From Inquilinus sp. KBS0705 (GTDB lineage: Bacteria; Bacteroidota; Bacteroidia; Sphingobacteriales; Sphingobacteriaceae): a stretch of DNA of 64,000 nt. Numbering within the stretch: position 1 is the stretch's first letter; each line of letters opens with the position of its first letter. This document shows positions 9,157 to 18,038 of this stretch, in pieces. The position numbers and the translations under genes are program-made. The stretch is taken from NCBI GenBank assembly GCA_005938025.2, contig VCCI02000001.1, positions 2,356,001 to 2,420,000 of the forward strand. Reading direction: 5' to 3'. The notes beneath the pieces are model-generated. The model did no database searches, was not told the origin of the DNA, and saw only the letters and a program-made list of their open reading frames with translations.

Positions 9157-9540
9157 TTAACCCGCGTGGCCGCTAAGCATACTAATGATGATGACAAGCA
9201 AAACAAAAAAACTGATGCCGGTATACAGGTAGTCTTTCTCCATTACAAATCCTATTGCCGAAAACAAAACCCTTAAAATGGGCGTGGCAATTAATAAAAT
9301 AATACCGGCCTGTATAATGGCCCTGCCCCTAAAGGTTATTATGCCGTTTAACACCCCGGGGATGGTTTGCACAAAATTGGGAATACCTTTAAAAGTATGG
9401 TAGTTGGCAATGGTGTGGCCATGGCGGTACAGGTAAAGCACGCCGCCAAAAAATACGATGGTCATGGATATAAAAACGCCGGTGCGCAATACCCATCCAA
9501 TAACCACCTGCATATCTTTATCCTTAAACTTTCCGGCCAT
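9157..9540 (-). CDS. DUF1634 family membrane protein
   Basis: A 127-aa inner-membrane protein with three predicted helices (about residues 14-34, 74-95 and 105-122). The GWVLRTGVFISM start of helix 1 and the GRAIIQAGIILLIATPILRV segment are typical of DUF1634. In other genomes this family commonly lies beside a TauE/SafE-type anion exporter gene and may be its accessory subunit, but no such gene is present here. It is followed by the KTSC gene and is divergent from leuS. Confidence 0.8.
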   Translation of the reverse strand: MAGKFKDKDMQVVIGWVLRTGVFISMTIVFFGGVLYLYRHGHTIANYHTFKGIPNFVQTIPGVLNGIITFRGRAIIQAGIILLIATPILRVLFSAIGFVMEKDYLYTGISFFVLLVIIISMLSGHAG

Positions 9541-9686
9541 TGGCGCAAAATACGGCTTAACGTTTATCCCTACAACTTTAATGTTAACCTACAGATTTTA
9601 TAGACTTTTTGGTAAACTAAGCCAAAAGCAGCCCATCTGTAAGCAGTTTTTACTATTTTCGCAACCTCACAGGCGTAAACAATAAA

Positions 9687-12518
9687 ATGGACTATCAATT
9701 TAAGGATATAGAGCAAAAGTGGCAAAAGTTTTGGGCTGATAATAACACCTTTAAAGCCGAAAATAAAACCAGTAAACCCAAGTACTATGTGCTGGATATG
9801 TTCCCCTACCCAAGTGGTGCGGGGCTGCATGTTGGCCACCCGCTGGGGTATATAGCTTCAGATATTTTTGCGCGCTACAAACGCCTTAAGGGTTTTAACG
9901 TATTGCACCCAATGGGTTACGATAGCTTTGGCCTGCCGGCCGAGCAATATGCCATACAAACCGGGCAACACCCATCTGTTACCACCGAGGATAATATTGC
10001 CACATACCGCCGCCAGTTAGACCAGATAGGTTTTTCGTTTGATTGGAGCCGCGAGGTGCGCACAAGCTCGCCGGGATATTATAAATGGACGCAGTGGATT
10101 TTTATGCAGTTGTTTAACAGCTGGTACAATAAAGATGCTGATAAAGCCGAACCGATAAGCAAACTTATCGCCCATTTTGAGAGCAATGGCTCGGCAGGGA
10201 TAAACGCGGTTTCCGATGAAGAGATATTTACCTTTACCGCCGATGAATGGAACGCATTTACCGAAGAGCAGCAACAAGCCGAACTATTAAAATACCGCCT
10301 TACCTATCTGCGCGAAAGCACCGTTAACTGGTGCGCTGCATTAGGTACCGTATTGGCCAACGACGAGGTAAAAGACGGCTTTAGCGAACGCGGCGGCTAC
10401 CCTGTTGAACAAAAGAAAATGATGCAGTGGAGCATGCGCATAACCGCCTATGCACAGCGCCTGCTGGAAGGATTAGACACTATTGACTGGCCCGAACCGC
10501 TTAAAGAAATGCAGCGCAACTGGATAGGCAAAAGCGTAGGCGCAAGTGTGAAATTCCCGATAGAACAGACTCAAGACTCAAGACTCAAGATTCAAGACTT
10601 TATAGAAGTTTTCACCACCCGTGTTGATACCATTTTTGGGGTTACCTTTGTAGTTTTGGCACCCGAGCATGAACTGGTTGCAGAATTAACCACGCCTGAG
10701 CAAAAAGCTGCGGTTGAAGCCTACATTGCACAAACCAAAAAGAAAAGCGAGCTTGACCGTATAGCCGATACCAAAACCGTATCGGGTGCTTTTACGGGTA
10801 GCTATGTGTTAAACCCGCTAAATGGCGAAAAGATACAGTTATGGATAGCCGACTATGTTTTAGCAGGCTATGGTACAGGTGCCGTGATGGCGGTACCAAG
10901 CGGCGACCAGCGCGACTACCTGTTTGCAAAGCACTTTAACCTGCCTATCGTCCCTATTATAGATGTACAAAACATTGAGGTTGAGGCCGACCCTACTAAA
11001 GAGGGTAAATACATCAACTCCGACTTTATAAACGGGTTGGGTTACAAAGAGGCTACTGCCACCGTGGTTGCCAAACTGGAAGCCATTGGCGCAGGTAAAG
11101 CCAAGGTAAACTTCAGGATGCGCGATGCTATTTTTGGCCGCCAGCGTTACTGGGGCGAGCCTGTACCCGTGTATTTTAAAAAAGGCCTGCCTTACTTGAT
11201 AGACGAAAAAGAATTACCCTTAATACTACCCGAAATAGATAAATACCTGCCAACCGAAAGCGGCGAGCCACCTTTGGGCCGCGCTACTGACTGGAAATAT
11301 AACCCCCTCTCCTCTGGAGAGGGCCGGGGTGAGGCTTTTGAGTACGAGCTAAGCACCATGCCAGGCTGGGCTGGTAGTAGCTGGTACTGGTACCGCTATA
11401 TGGATGCCCATAACGATGCGGAGTTTGCAAGCAAGGATGCTATAGACTACTGGAAAGCGGTTGACCTTTATATAGGCGGCAGCGAGCATGCAACCGGCCA
11501 CTTGCTTTACAGCCGTTTTTGGAACAAGTTTTTAAAGGACATTGGCAAAGTTGGCGAGGAAGAGCCTTTTAAAAAGCTGATCAACCAGGGTATGATACAG
11601 GGCAGAAGTAATTTTGTGTATAGGCTTATTGACGCCGAAGGAAAAGGCACCAATACGTTTATATCTCATGGTCTTATCAAACAATACAACACTTCACCTA
11701 TACATGTAGATGTTAATATTGTAGAGAATGATGTACTAAATCTGGCTAAATTTAAAGAGTGGCGGCCTGATTTTGCAGATGCGGAATTCATCCTTGAAGG
11801 TGGCAAATACATCTGTGGTGTTGAGATTGAGAAAATGTCGAAGCGTTATTATAACGTGGTAAACCCCGACGATCTGGCCCAACGCTATGGTGCCGATACC
11901 TTGCGTATGTACGAGATGTTTTTAGGCCCGTTGGAGCAGAGCAAACCATGGAATACCAACGGTATCGAGGGTGTGTTTAAGTTCTTGCGTAAATTCTGGA
12001 GGTTGTTCCATGATGCGGAATGGAACTTCATCGTAAGCAACGATGCGCCTACTAAGGCGGAGTTAAAATCGCTGCACAAGATCATCCAAAAGGTTGAGCA
12101 GGATATCGAGCGTTTCTCGTTCAATACCTCCGTTTCCAGCTTCATGATAGCTGTGAACGAATTGACGGACCTTAAATGTAACAAACGCGCCATATTAGAG
12201 AATTTGGTTATTGTACTTGCACCCTATGCCCCGCATATTTGCGAGGAGCTTTGGGTATTGCTGGGCAACCCGGCAGGCACCATATCTACCGCGGCCTATC
12301 CTACATTTAACCCCGCCTATTTGGTCGAGGATGAATTTAGCTACCCGGTATCGTTCAATGGTAAAATGAAAACCAATATCAGCCTGTCGCTTAGTTTGGA
12401 AGTGGCCGATATTGAGGCGGCCGTTTTAGCCAGTGCCGATGTACAAAAATACCTGGATGGCAAAGCGCCTAAAAAGGTAATTGTGGTAAAAGGCCGTATT
12501 GTAAACATCGTTATTTAA
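9687..12518 (+). CDS. leuS: Leucyl-tRNA synthetase
   Basis: This cytoplasmic class I synthetase charges tRNA-Leu. The HIGH-type motif HVGH is at residues 48-51 and the KMSKS-type motif KMSKR at about 716-720. The CP1 editing domain spans roughly 220-430, with the conserved TTRVDTIFG. Length 943 aa is slightly long. Two in-frame segments look inserted. One is encoded by a 7-bp tandem array (10571-10598; residues about 295-304, [10 protein letters not shown] region) at the entrance to the editing domain. The other is a GC-rich hairpin repeat (11301-11336; [12 protein letters not shown], about residues 539-550) just before [12 protein letters not shown]. The remainder of the catalytic core looks intact, so the enzyme should be functional. 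Confidence 0.95.
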   Translation: MDYQFKDIEQKWQKFWADNNTFKAENKTSKPKYYVLDMFPYPSGAGLHVGHPLGYIASDIFARYKRLKGFNVLHPMGYDSFGLPAEQYAIQTGQHPSVTTEDNIATYRRQLDQIGFSFDWSREVRTSSPGYYKWTQWIFMQLFNSWYNKDADKAEPISKLIAHFESNGSAGINAVSDEEIFTFTADEWNAFTEEQQQAELLKYRLTYLRESTVNWCAALGTVLANDEVKDGFSERGGYPVEQKKMMQWSMRITAYAQRLLEGLDTIDWPEPLKEMQRNWIGKSVGASVKFPIEQTQDSRLKIQDFIEVFTTRVDTIFGVTFVVLAPEHELVAELTTPEQKAAVEAYIAQTKKKSELDRIADTKTVSGAFTGSYVLNPLNGEKIQLWIADYVLAGYGTGAVMAVPSGDQRDYLFAKHFNLPIVPIIDVQNIEVEADPTKEGKYINSDFINGLGYKEATATVVAKLEAIGAGKAKVNFRMRDAIFGRQRYWGEPVPVYFKKGLPYLIDEKELPLILPEIDKYLPTESGEPPLGRATDWKYNPLSSGEGRGEAFEYELSTMPGWAGSSWYWYRYMDAHNDAEFASKDAIDYWKAVDLYIGGSEHATGHLLYSRFWNKFLKDIGKVGEEEPFKKLINQGMIQGRSNFVYRLIDAEGKGTNTFISHGLIKQYNTSPIHVDVNIVENDVLNLAKFKEWRPDFADAEFILEGGKYICGVEIEKMSKRYYNVVNPDDLAQRYGADTLRMYEMFLGPLEQSKPWNTNGIEGVFKFLRKFWRLFHDAEWNFIVSNDAPTKAELKSLHKIIQKVEQDIERFSFNTSVSSFMIAVNELTDLKCNKRAILENLVIVLAPYAPHICEELWVLLGNPAGTISTAAYPTFNPAYLVEDEFSYPVSFNGKMKTNISLSLSLEVADIEAAVLASADVQKYLDGKAPKKVIVVKGRIVNIVI
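10571..10598 (+). repeat. 7-bp tandem array inside leuS, four units
   Basis: TCAAGAC is repeated four times head to tail (third unit TCAAGAT). It encodes part of the segment [12 protein letters not shown], which has no counterpart I recognise in LeuS proteins. A 7-bp unit is not a multiple of three, so any change in copy number by one would shift the reading frame. Confidence 0.85.
11301..11336 (+). repeat. GC-rich hairpin repeat in frame inside leuS
   Basis: CCCTCTCC (11305-11312) and GGAGAGGG (11316-11323) form a perfect 8-bp stem with a TCT loop, followed by CCGGGGTGAGG. The block is 36 nt, exactly 12 codons. Its composition resembles the GC-rich ends at 22198-22307 and is unlike the surrounding coding sequence. 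Confidence 0.75.
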
Positions 12519-12819
12519 CCCTTGTCATCTCGAGTGAGCGCAGCGACGAGAGATCTTGTTCAAATAAAGGCGGCAAATTGTCCCATGAACAAGATTTCTC
12601 CTCGTACCTCGTCGAAATAACATCTTCTTGGTTGTAGTTCATCGAGCAAAGGGAATGAGGATTTAAGGGCAGCTTTTTTTTACAAAACGACCATTAAAAC
12701 CACTCGTTATAAGCCACTTAGTGTAACATATACATTACATGAAAATTAATTTACACAAATACCATTTAAGCGTGTAACATTTTAAGCATTTTCGCCTCCA
12801 ATTACGAAAATGTCCCCAA
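12519..12819. other. Intergenic spacer leuS to second TonB-type receptor
   Basis: This 301-nt spacer holds no gene. Its first third is the inverted repeat at 12523-12622. The rest is AT-rich and probably contains the receptor promoter; TAAGCATTTTCG at about 12781-12792 is only a loose match to the -7 consensus. Confidence 0.5.
12523..12622. repeat. REP-like inverted repeat downstream of leuS
   Basis: It begins TGTCATCTCGA about 4 nt after the leuS stop and ends with the near-complement of that end (TCGAAATAACA). Inside, 12544-12562 and 12586-12604 are 19-nt inverted arms matching at 17 positions, around AGATCTTGTTCA and TGAACAAGAT. A long hairpin is possible. Confidence 0.75.
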
Positions 12820-15312
12820 ATGAAACGAATAATTTTACTTTTAATAATTTTTACCGCTTCTATAACTGCTAAAGCACAAATCGGCGGATTTGGTGGCGGA
12901 GGCTCTTCAATCGTCGGAAAAATATCCGGTACGGTTATAGATTCCATTACCAAAAAACCTGTTGACTATGCTACCATCAGCGTATTCAGGACAGGTGGAA
13001 CTGTTCCAATAAACGGTGTATTAACTGATGAAAAAGGAAGTTTTAAATTAGATAATATTAAAGCAGGCAAGTACAAAATTGTGATATCCTTTATAGGCTA
13101 TCAAACCAAAACTATCGACCCTGTTGAAACTACGGCTTCAAAACCAGACAACAACATGGGTAACATCATTTTGCCCCTAAGTGCGCGCGCCTTAAAAGAA
13201 GTACAGGTGGTTGGTCAGCAGGCCCTGGTTGAAAACCGAATTGACAAGATAGTTTATAATGCCGAAAAAGACTTAACAGCTGCCGGTGGTAGTGCTACCG
13301 ACCTTTTGTCAAAAGTACCCATGGTATCTGTCGATTTAAATGGTAACGTATCAGTACGCGGCGATGCCAACGTAAGGGTACTAATAAACGGTAAACCGTC
13401 GGGTGCTACCTCGGCCAGTTTATCAGATGTATTAAAATCTATCCCTGCAGATCAGATCAAATCTATCGAGGTGATCACTTCGCCATCTGCCAAATATGAT
13501 GCGGAAGGTTCGGCAGGTATCATCAACATCATCACCAAACAAAAAAATGTATCGGGTTTTAGCGGTGGTATAAGCGGTGGTGTGGGTACACGCCAAAACA
13601 ATGGCAACATGAACCTGAGCTACAACAAAAACCGTTTTAACTTTAACGCCAACGTGGGTGGTAACGCATCGTGGCCACAAACTACTAAATTGGAGTTTGG
13701 CCAGTACATAGGTGCCGACTCTACCATTACCCGTGGTAGCAGCAGGCTTACCCGCCACGCGGTTATCGGTTCGGTAGGTGCAGGTTATCAGTTTAACGGT
13801 TTCAATAGCATTAATACCACCTTAAAATTTAACCAGATACGTTTTGGTACCGAAGGTGATAACAACAGCATTTCGTCTATCCCTACCAATGTTTATAATA
13901 ACTATAGCGTTGGTATAAACAAGATAGATGGTTTTGACTGGAATATTGACTACACCCACAAGTTTAAAAAAGAGGGTGAAGAAATAGACTTTAGCACCCA
14001 ATGGAGCCATAACTCGGGTATATCTGATTATAGCAACCTGTACTCGGTGCAAAACGCCTTCAGGCAGAACATCAAAAACAACATTGATGGTCAAAACAAC
14101 GAGTACACTTTACAGTTAGATTATACCTTGCCAATAAACAAAGTATTTAAGTTAGAAGCAGGCGGTAAAAGTATATTCAGAAGGTTAAACAGTACCTCAA
14201 ATTACTTTGATCCAACTGCCGGTGGTGGTTTCTCGGGTGTCCCTAATCCTACCACATCAAACCAGTATGCATACGATCAAAACGTGTTTGCAGGTTACTC
14301 GGTATTTACCATCACTCTGCCAAAAAACTGGACAGTGCTTGCAGGCTTTAGGTTAGAGAACACCGACATACATGGTGTACCTACTAACGCTGTACAATCT
14401 ATTGCACCGTTTGATCAAAATTACAATACTTACGTACCCAGCTTAACTATACAAAAGAAGCTTACGGCAACAAATACATTAAAATTGGGCTACAGCAAAC
14501 GCATAACACGCCCAAGCTTGCAGTTTTTAAACCCGTTTGTTAACCAAAGCAACATACAGGCACAACAGGTAGGTAACCCCACTTTAAGCCCCGAGGTATC
14601 GCAAACGGTAGAACTGGCCTTAAACAGCTTTATTAAATCATCTATCCTTAACGTATCAGTTTACTACAAACACACCAATGGTTTAATAGAAAGCATTGCC
14701 GATACCTTAACAAGCGGTTTTGGTACCCTAAGTACTTACAGCAACGTAGGGCAAAACAACTCGGTAGGTGGTAGCGTATTTGCATCAGTAACACCGTTTA
14801 AGTTTTTAACCATATTGGGTAACTTTAACGCTTATACTTACCATGCTACAGTATTGCCGCAGTTTGCTGCAAACTTTTCATCAACAGGCACCTACTTCCA
14901 ATATGGTGGTTTTTTACGTGCCACAGCCACATTGCCTAATAACTTTTTGGCCGAAACCTTTGCGTTTGGCAACTCGGCCCGTCGTACCATACAAGGTTCG
15001 CAGCCAACCTTCAGTATATTTGGTGTAGGTGTTAAAAAGCAGTTTATGCAAAAGAAACTGGCTATTGGTATCAACGTTATCAGTCCGTTTGCCGAGTACA
15101 AAAGCTTCAATTCGCGTACCGAGGGTAATGGCTTCCGTACTTACAGTAACTTCCAGTTGCCGTTCCGCTCATACGGTTTAACGTTTAGCTACAGCTTTGG
15201 TAAACTTAGCTTTAGCAGCCCTCAGCAAAGCAAAAAAGGCATCAACAATGATGACATGAAACAAGGCGACCAGGGCGCAGGCGGCGGTGGTGCACCGGCC
15301 GGCGGCAGATAA
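12820..15312 (+). CDS. Outer-membrane TonB-dependent receptor-like beta-barrel protein
   Basis: An 830-aa protein built like the receptor at 6078-8519: signal peptide ending KAQ (about residue 20), a carboxypeptidase-regulatory-like domain (about 33-120, ISGTVIDSITKKPVDYATISV), a plug-like domain with SAKYDAEGSAGIINIITK (about 225), then an OMP_b-brl_3 barrel. The extreme C-terminus is a Gly/Gln/Asp-rich tail after the last barrel strand (YSFGKLSF). No SusD gene is adjacent. Several short Gly-rich segments occur near the mature N-terminus. The ligand is unknown. A rho-independent terminator follows at 15337. Confidence 0.85.
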   Translation: MKRIILLLIIFTASITAKAQIGGFGGGGSSIVGKISGTVIDSITKKPVDYATISVFRTGGTVPINGVLTDEKGSFKLDNIKAGKYKIVISFIGYQTKTIDPVETTASKPDNNMGNIILPLSARALKEVQVVGQQALVENRIDKIVYNAEKDLTAAGGSATDLLSKVPMVSVDLNGNVSVRGDANVRVLINGKPSGATSASLSDVLKSIPADQIKSIEVITSPSAKYDAEGSAGIINIITKQKNVSGFSGGISGGVGTRQNNGNMNLSYNKNRFNFNANVGGNASWPQTTKLEFGQYIGADSTITRGSSRLTRHAVIGSVGAGYQFNGFNSINTTLKFNQIRFGTEGDNNSISSIPTNVYNNYSVGINKIDGFDWNIDYTHKFKKEGEEIDFSTQWSHNSGISDYSNLYSVQNAFRQNIKNNIDGQNNEYTLQLDYTLPINKVFKLEAGGKSIFRRLNSTSNYFDPTAGGGFSGVPNPTTSNQYAYDQNVFAGYSVFTITLPKNWTVLAGFRLENTDIHGVPTNAVQSIAPFDQNYNTYVPSLTIQKKLTATNTLKLGYSKRITRPSLQFLNPFVNQSNIQAQQVGNPTLSPEVSQTVELALNSFIKSSILNVSVYYKHTNGLIESIADTLTSGFGTLSTYSNVGQNNSVGGSVFASVTPFKFLTILGNFNAYTYHATVLPQFAANFSSTGTYFQYGGFLRATATLPNNFLAETFAFGNSARRTIQGSQPTFSIFGVGVKKQFMQKKLAIGINVISPFAEYKSFNSRTEGNGFRTYSNFQLPFRSYGLTFSYSFGKLSFSSPQQSKKGINNDDMKQGDQGAGGGGAPAGGR

Positions 15313-15336
15313 TCTTTCCGTTTTTAAATACAAATC

Positions 15337-15368
15337 AAAAGGCTCCTGAGTGATCGGGAGCCTTTTTT
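15337..15368 (+). terminator. Rho-independent terminator
   Basis: AAAAGGCTCC pairs with GGAGCCTTTT around a 10-nt loop and ends in a T-tract, 24 nt after the receptor stop codon. Confidence 0.8.
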
Positions 15369-15429
15369 GCGTTATGCTGAACTTTGATTATAGGACTACC
15401 ATGATTTTATCGACACAAGCCCGTGTAGA

Positions 15430-15530
15430 GTCGCGATACTTCGCGACTTTTTTGTCTGAACCATGATTCACTTGATTAGAGGATATCTTGATTTATCTAA
15501 ATCGAGAAAAGAGGCGCGAAGTATCGCGAC
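15430..15530. repeat. Inverted 16-bp repeat GTCGCGATACTTCGCG
   Basis: GTCGCGATACTTCGCG at 15430-15445 recurs as its exact complement at 15515-15530. Each copy is also nearly palindromic on its own (GTCGCG/CGCGAC). The 69 nt between include ATGATTCACTTGATTAGAGG, a degenerate GATT-rich run. It lies between convergent genes. Confidence 0.8.
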
Positions 15531-15565
15531 TTTACGAATTAAACTAATCAATGATGCAAGCAATC

Positions 15566-15603
15566 ATCTGCACATTTAAAATCTGAAATCTGCACATCTA
15601 TCA
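15566..15603. repeat. TGCACATCTG boundary repeat at the MutS-like gene end
   Basis: ATCTGCACATTT and ATCTGCACATCTATCA are separated by 10 nt. Read on the minus strand, the MutS-like gene ends TGA TAG ATGTGCAGAT, the same context as both genes flanking 4412-4592. Confidence 0.8.
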
Positions 15604-17406
15604 CTCCTCTCCTACATCTATCCCTATCTGTTTAAGCAGCAGCGATGCGTTAAAGGTTTTGCATTCGCCATGTTTTAGCTTATAATCAAACAGCATTTCG
15701 CCATTGATAACTTGTATATCAAAGTAATAATTACGCACATAGGCGGGGTATTTATCTTCCAGGCGGGCAATCTGCAAATCGTGGGTGGCTACCATGCCAA
15801 CCCCTTTTTTGCTGATAAGCTGCTCTATTACCGCTTTACTGCCCAGGTATTTATCAACTGAGTTAGTGCCGCGCAACATCTCGTCTATCAAAAAGAAAAC
15901 ACGGCTTTCCTGCTCAACCGCAGCCAACAGCATTTGCAGCCTGTCCAGCTCAGCTTTAAAGGTAGATGTGCTTTCGTTTAACGAGTCTTTTATGCGCATG
16001 TAGGTCACTATGGTAATAACCGATACTTCTATAGCCGTGGCACAAACGCGTGCCCCTGCAAGCGCTAAAACAGTGTTAATACCGATAGTACGCAGAAAGG
16101 TGCTCTTGCCCGCCATGTTAGATCCGGTAATGATATCGATAGCAAAGGTATCGTGCAGTTCGTAATCATTATCAACCCGGTTACTGCGGATAAGCGGGTG
16201 GGCTATGTTTTGGGCTGTAAGGGTATAACCTTCGGTATCCGCAATAACAGGAACGGACCAGTCGGGGTAGTTGATAGCCGTACCGGCGATGCTGATGAGT
16301 GCTTCAAACTCGGCGATAACCTCAAAGGCTTCTTCCAGGTTCTGGTGGTTATTGCGCTTCCATTTCTCTATCAGGATAACCTGTTTTATCGCCCATAAAA
16401 AAAACACATTTAAAATAAAGCCAACTATCATAATAAGGCTGTAACTAAGCTTATTTACCAGATTAGATAGTTCTTCGATATTTTTAGAAGTTTGATTTAC
16501 CCGGAGCTTTTGATTGAGCGCGGCACAGCGTGCCGATTGCCATTCATTACCTTCAATAGCTTTAAATACCACCGCGTATTTAGAAAGTACCGTGCCTATT
16601 TTCTCAGCAATTTCCCCTGCTTTAAGCAAGTAACTGCCATTTATAACCACTATAGAAAAATTGAGCAAGGCAATAACGATAGCCGCTATAAAAAAAGCGG
16701 GGTTAAAAACACCGGCTATAATAAGTCCCAGCAAAAGGTAAGGGGCAATTTTAATATACAAGCTCAACCATTTTTCGCCCGCCAGTTGCATTGGTATGCC
16801 TAAATAAATAAACAGGCGTTTCATTTGGTCGGTATCTTCTTTGGTTGCAAACAGCAGTTTTGTTTGTGTATTTACCTTCCAATCGTTTTGGGTGGCTATT
16901 TCGGCAATGGCCTGCTGTCGTAATAGTATTTCGCTTTTTTGAGCGGGTGCGGTTAACCAGGCAAACAGCTTATTATTCCCTGCGGATGTGGCCGCCCTAT
17001 TGATCAACTGAAAAAGCGATGCAGGGCCAAAAATGTCAAGATCAGATGTATAAAAATGCTTCTCGCTTGCATAGTGCTGTCCGTTATTGTAAAGGCTGGT
17101 ATTATTAATCAGGCTGCTTATCTCGTTCAGGTTAACCTTTTGCAGATCGAGGTAGTAATCGCGTTGCGCCTCGTATTGGCTCTGGCGTTTTACCAGCCAC
17201 ACAAAGCCCAATAGCAGCACCACAAAGCCAGTGGCCATAATGGTAAAGTTGTCCTGCACAATGGTAAGGTACACGGCAAATATCATCAGCCCAAAAATAC
17301 CCAGCCTTAAAAGCGAGTAGGTATTAGCAAGCGTTTTATATTTATCGGCCGTCTGTTTAGCCTCTGCTGCGGCATGTTCATAGGCTTTTACTATATTTTG
17401 ATCCAT
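15601..17406 (-). CDS. Membrane-anchored MutS-related ATPase
   Basis: A 601-aa protein carrying only the MutS ATPase domain V, with Walker A GSNMAGKST (near residues 426-434), a Walker B-type FFLIDEMLRGTNS (near 510) and a downstream ATHD. The N-terminal mismatch-binding domains of MutS are missing. Instead there are two hydrophobic helices near residues 30-75 and further ones near 220-262 and 330-350, so it is probably an inner-membrane protein. Related MutS-like proteins are common in Bacteroidota, but a role in mismatch repair is unlikely. It is divergent from rlmH, separated by 59 nt. Confidence 0.8.
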   Translation of the reverse strand: MDQNIVKAYEHAAAEAKQTADKYKTLANTYSLLRLGIFGLMIFAVYLTIVQDNFTIMATGFVVLLLGFVWLVKRQSQYEAQRDYYLDLQKVNLNEISSLINNTSLYNNGQHYASEKHFYTSDLDIFGPASLFQLINRAATSAGNNKLFAWLTAPAQKSEILLRQQAIAEIATQNDWKVNTQTKLLFATKEDTDQMKRLFIYLGIPMQLAGEKWLSLYIKIAPYLLLGLIIAGVFNPAFFIAAIVIALLNFSIVVINGSYLLKAGEIAEKIGTVLSKYAVVFKAIEGNEWQSARCAALNQKLRVNQTSKNIEELSNLVNKLSYSLIMIVGFILNVFFLWAIKQVILIEKWKRNNHQNLEEAFEVIAEFEALISIAGTAINYPDWSVPVIADTEGYTLTAQNIAHPLIRSNRVDNDYELHDTFAIDIITGSNMAGKSTFLRTIGINTVLALAGARVCATAIEVSVITIVTYMRIKDSLNESTSTFKAELDRLQMLLAAVEQESRVFFLIDEMLRGTNSVDKYLGSKAVIEQLISKKGVGMVATHDLQIARLEDKYPAYVRNYYFDIQVINGEMLFDYKLKHGECKTFNASLLLKQIGIDVGEE

Positions 17407-17465
17407 TTTAGGTAGCTTTACAAGCTGTCAATTTTACAACAAATAGCTAACATTTCGGCCTAAAA

Positions 17466-17939
17466 ATGAAGATCACTTTTATAACGGTTGGCAAAACCGA
17501 AGATGCTTATTTAAAAGAAGGTATCGAAAAATATGTAAAGCGCCTGAAGCATTACACCAAACTTGAACTGGCCGAAATACCCGAACTGAAAAACACAAAA
17601 GCCCTAACCGAAGAGCAGCAAAAAACAAAGGAAGCCGAGCTGATATTAAAAAAGGTAAACCGAACCGATCACCTGATACTGCTTGACGAGAATGGCGTAG
17701 AGTTTACCTCTGTACAGTTTGCCAATTACATCAATAAACGGGCGGTATCATCATCGGCCAACCTGGTATTTGTGGTAGGCGGCCCTTATGGGTTCGATCA
17801 ATCGGTTTACCAGCGGGCCAATGATAAGCTATCCTTAAGCCGCATGACGTTTTCGCACCAAATGGTAAGGCTGTTTTTTGTAGAACAATTATATCGGGCT
17901 TATACCATTATTAAAGGCGAACCTTATCACCACGAGTAA
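17466..17939 (+). CDS. rlmH: 23S rRNA (pseudouridine1915-N3)-methyltransferase
   Basis: A SPOUT-fold methyltransferase that modifies pseudouridine 1915 in helix 69 of 23S rRNA on the assembled ribosome. The 157-aa length is typical. Conserved elements are the SAM-binding VVGGPYGFD (near residues 103-111) and the C-terminal LSRMTFSHQMVRLFFVEQLYRA ending in GEPYHHE, the family hallmark. The first residues, MKITFITVGK, match the family start. The stop codon runs directly into ATGTGCAGAT, the boundary repeat. Confidence 0.95.
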   Translation: MKITFITVGKTEDAYLKEGIEKYVKRLKHYTKLELAEIPELKNTKALTEEQQKTKEAELILKKVNRTDHLILLDENGVEFTSVQFANYINKRAVSSSANLVFVVGGPYGFDQSVYQRANDKLSLSRMTFSHQMVRLFFVEQLYRAYTIIKGEPYHHE

Positions 17940-18032
17940 ATGTGCAGATTCCAGATATGCAGATCTCAGATGAAAAGACAAACAATGTGCGTTATTAACA
18001 CTTTACTTTAAGCCCTAAAAATTGCACATTTG
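17938..18032. repeat. Boundary repeats bracketing the rlmH to zinc-exporter spacer
   Basis: AAATGTGCAGATTCCAGAT starts at the rlmH stop codon and is followed by ATATGCAGAT and CAGATGA variants. The inverted form ATTGCACATTTG (18021-18032) ends 6 nt before the next start codon. Both ends of the spacer therefore carry the motif facing inward. Confidence 0.7.
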
Positions 18033-18038
18033 TATACC

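Noticed and set aside
8899..9540. KTSC plus DUF1634 considered as an anion-export operon
   Set aside because: The TauE/SafE partner expected with DUF1634 is absent, so no such function can be claimed.
6078..15312. Polysaccharide utilisation locus
   Set aside because: Both receptors lack SusD-type neighbours and glycoside hydrolases nearby.
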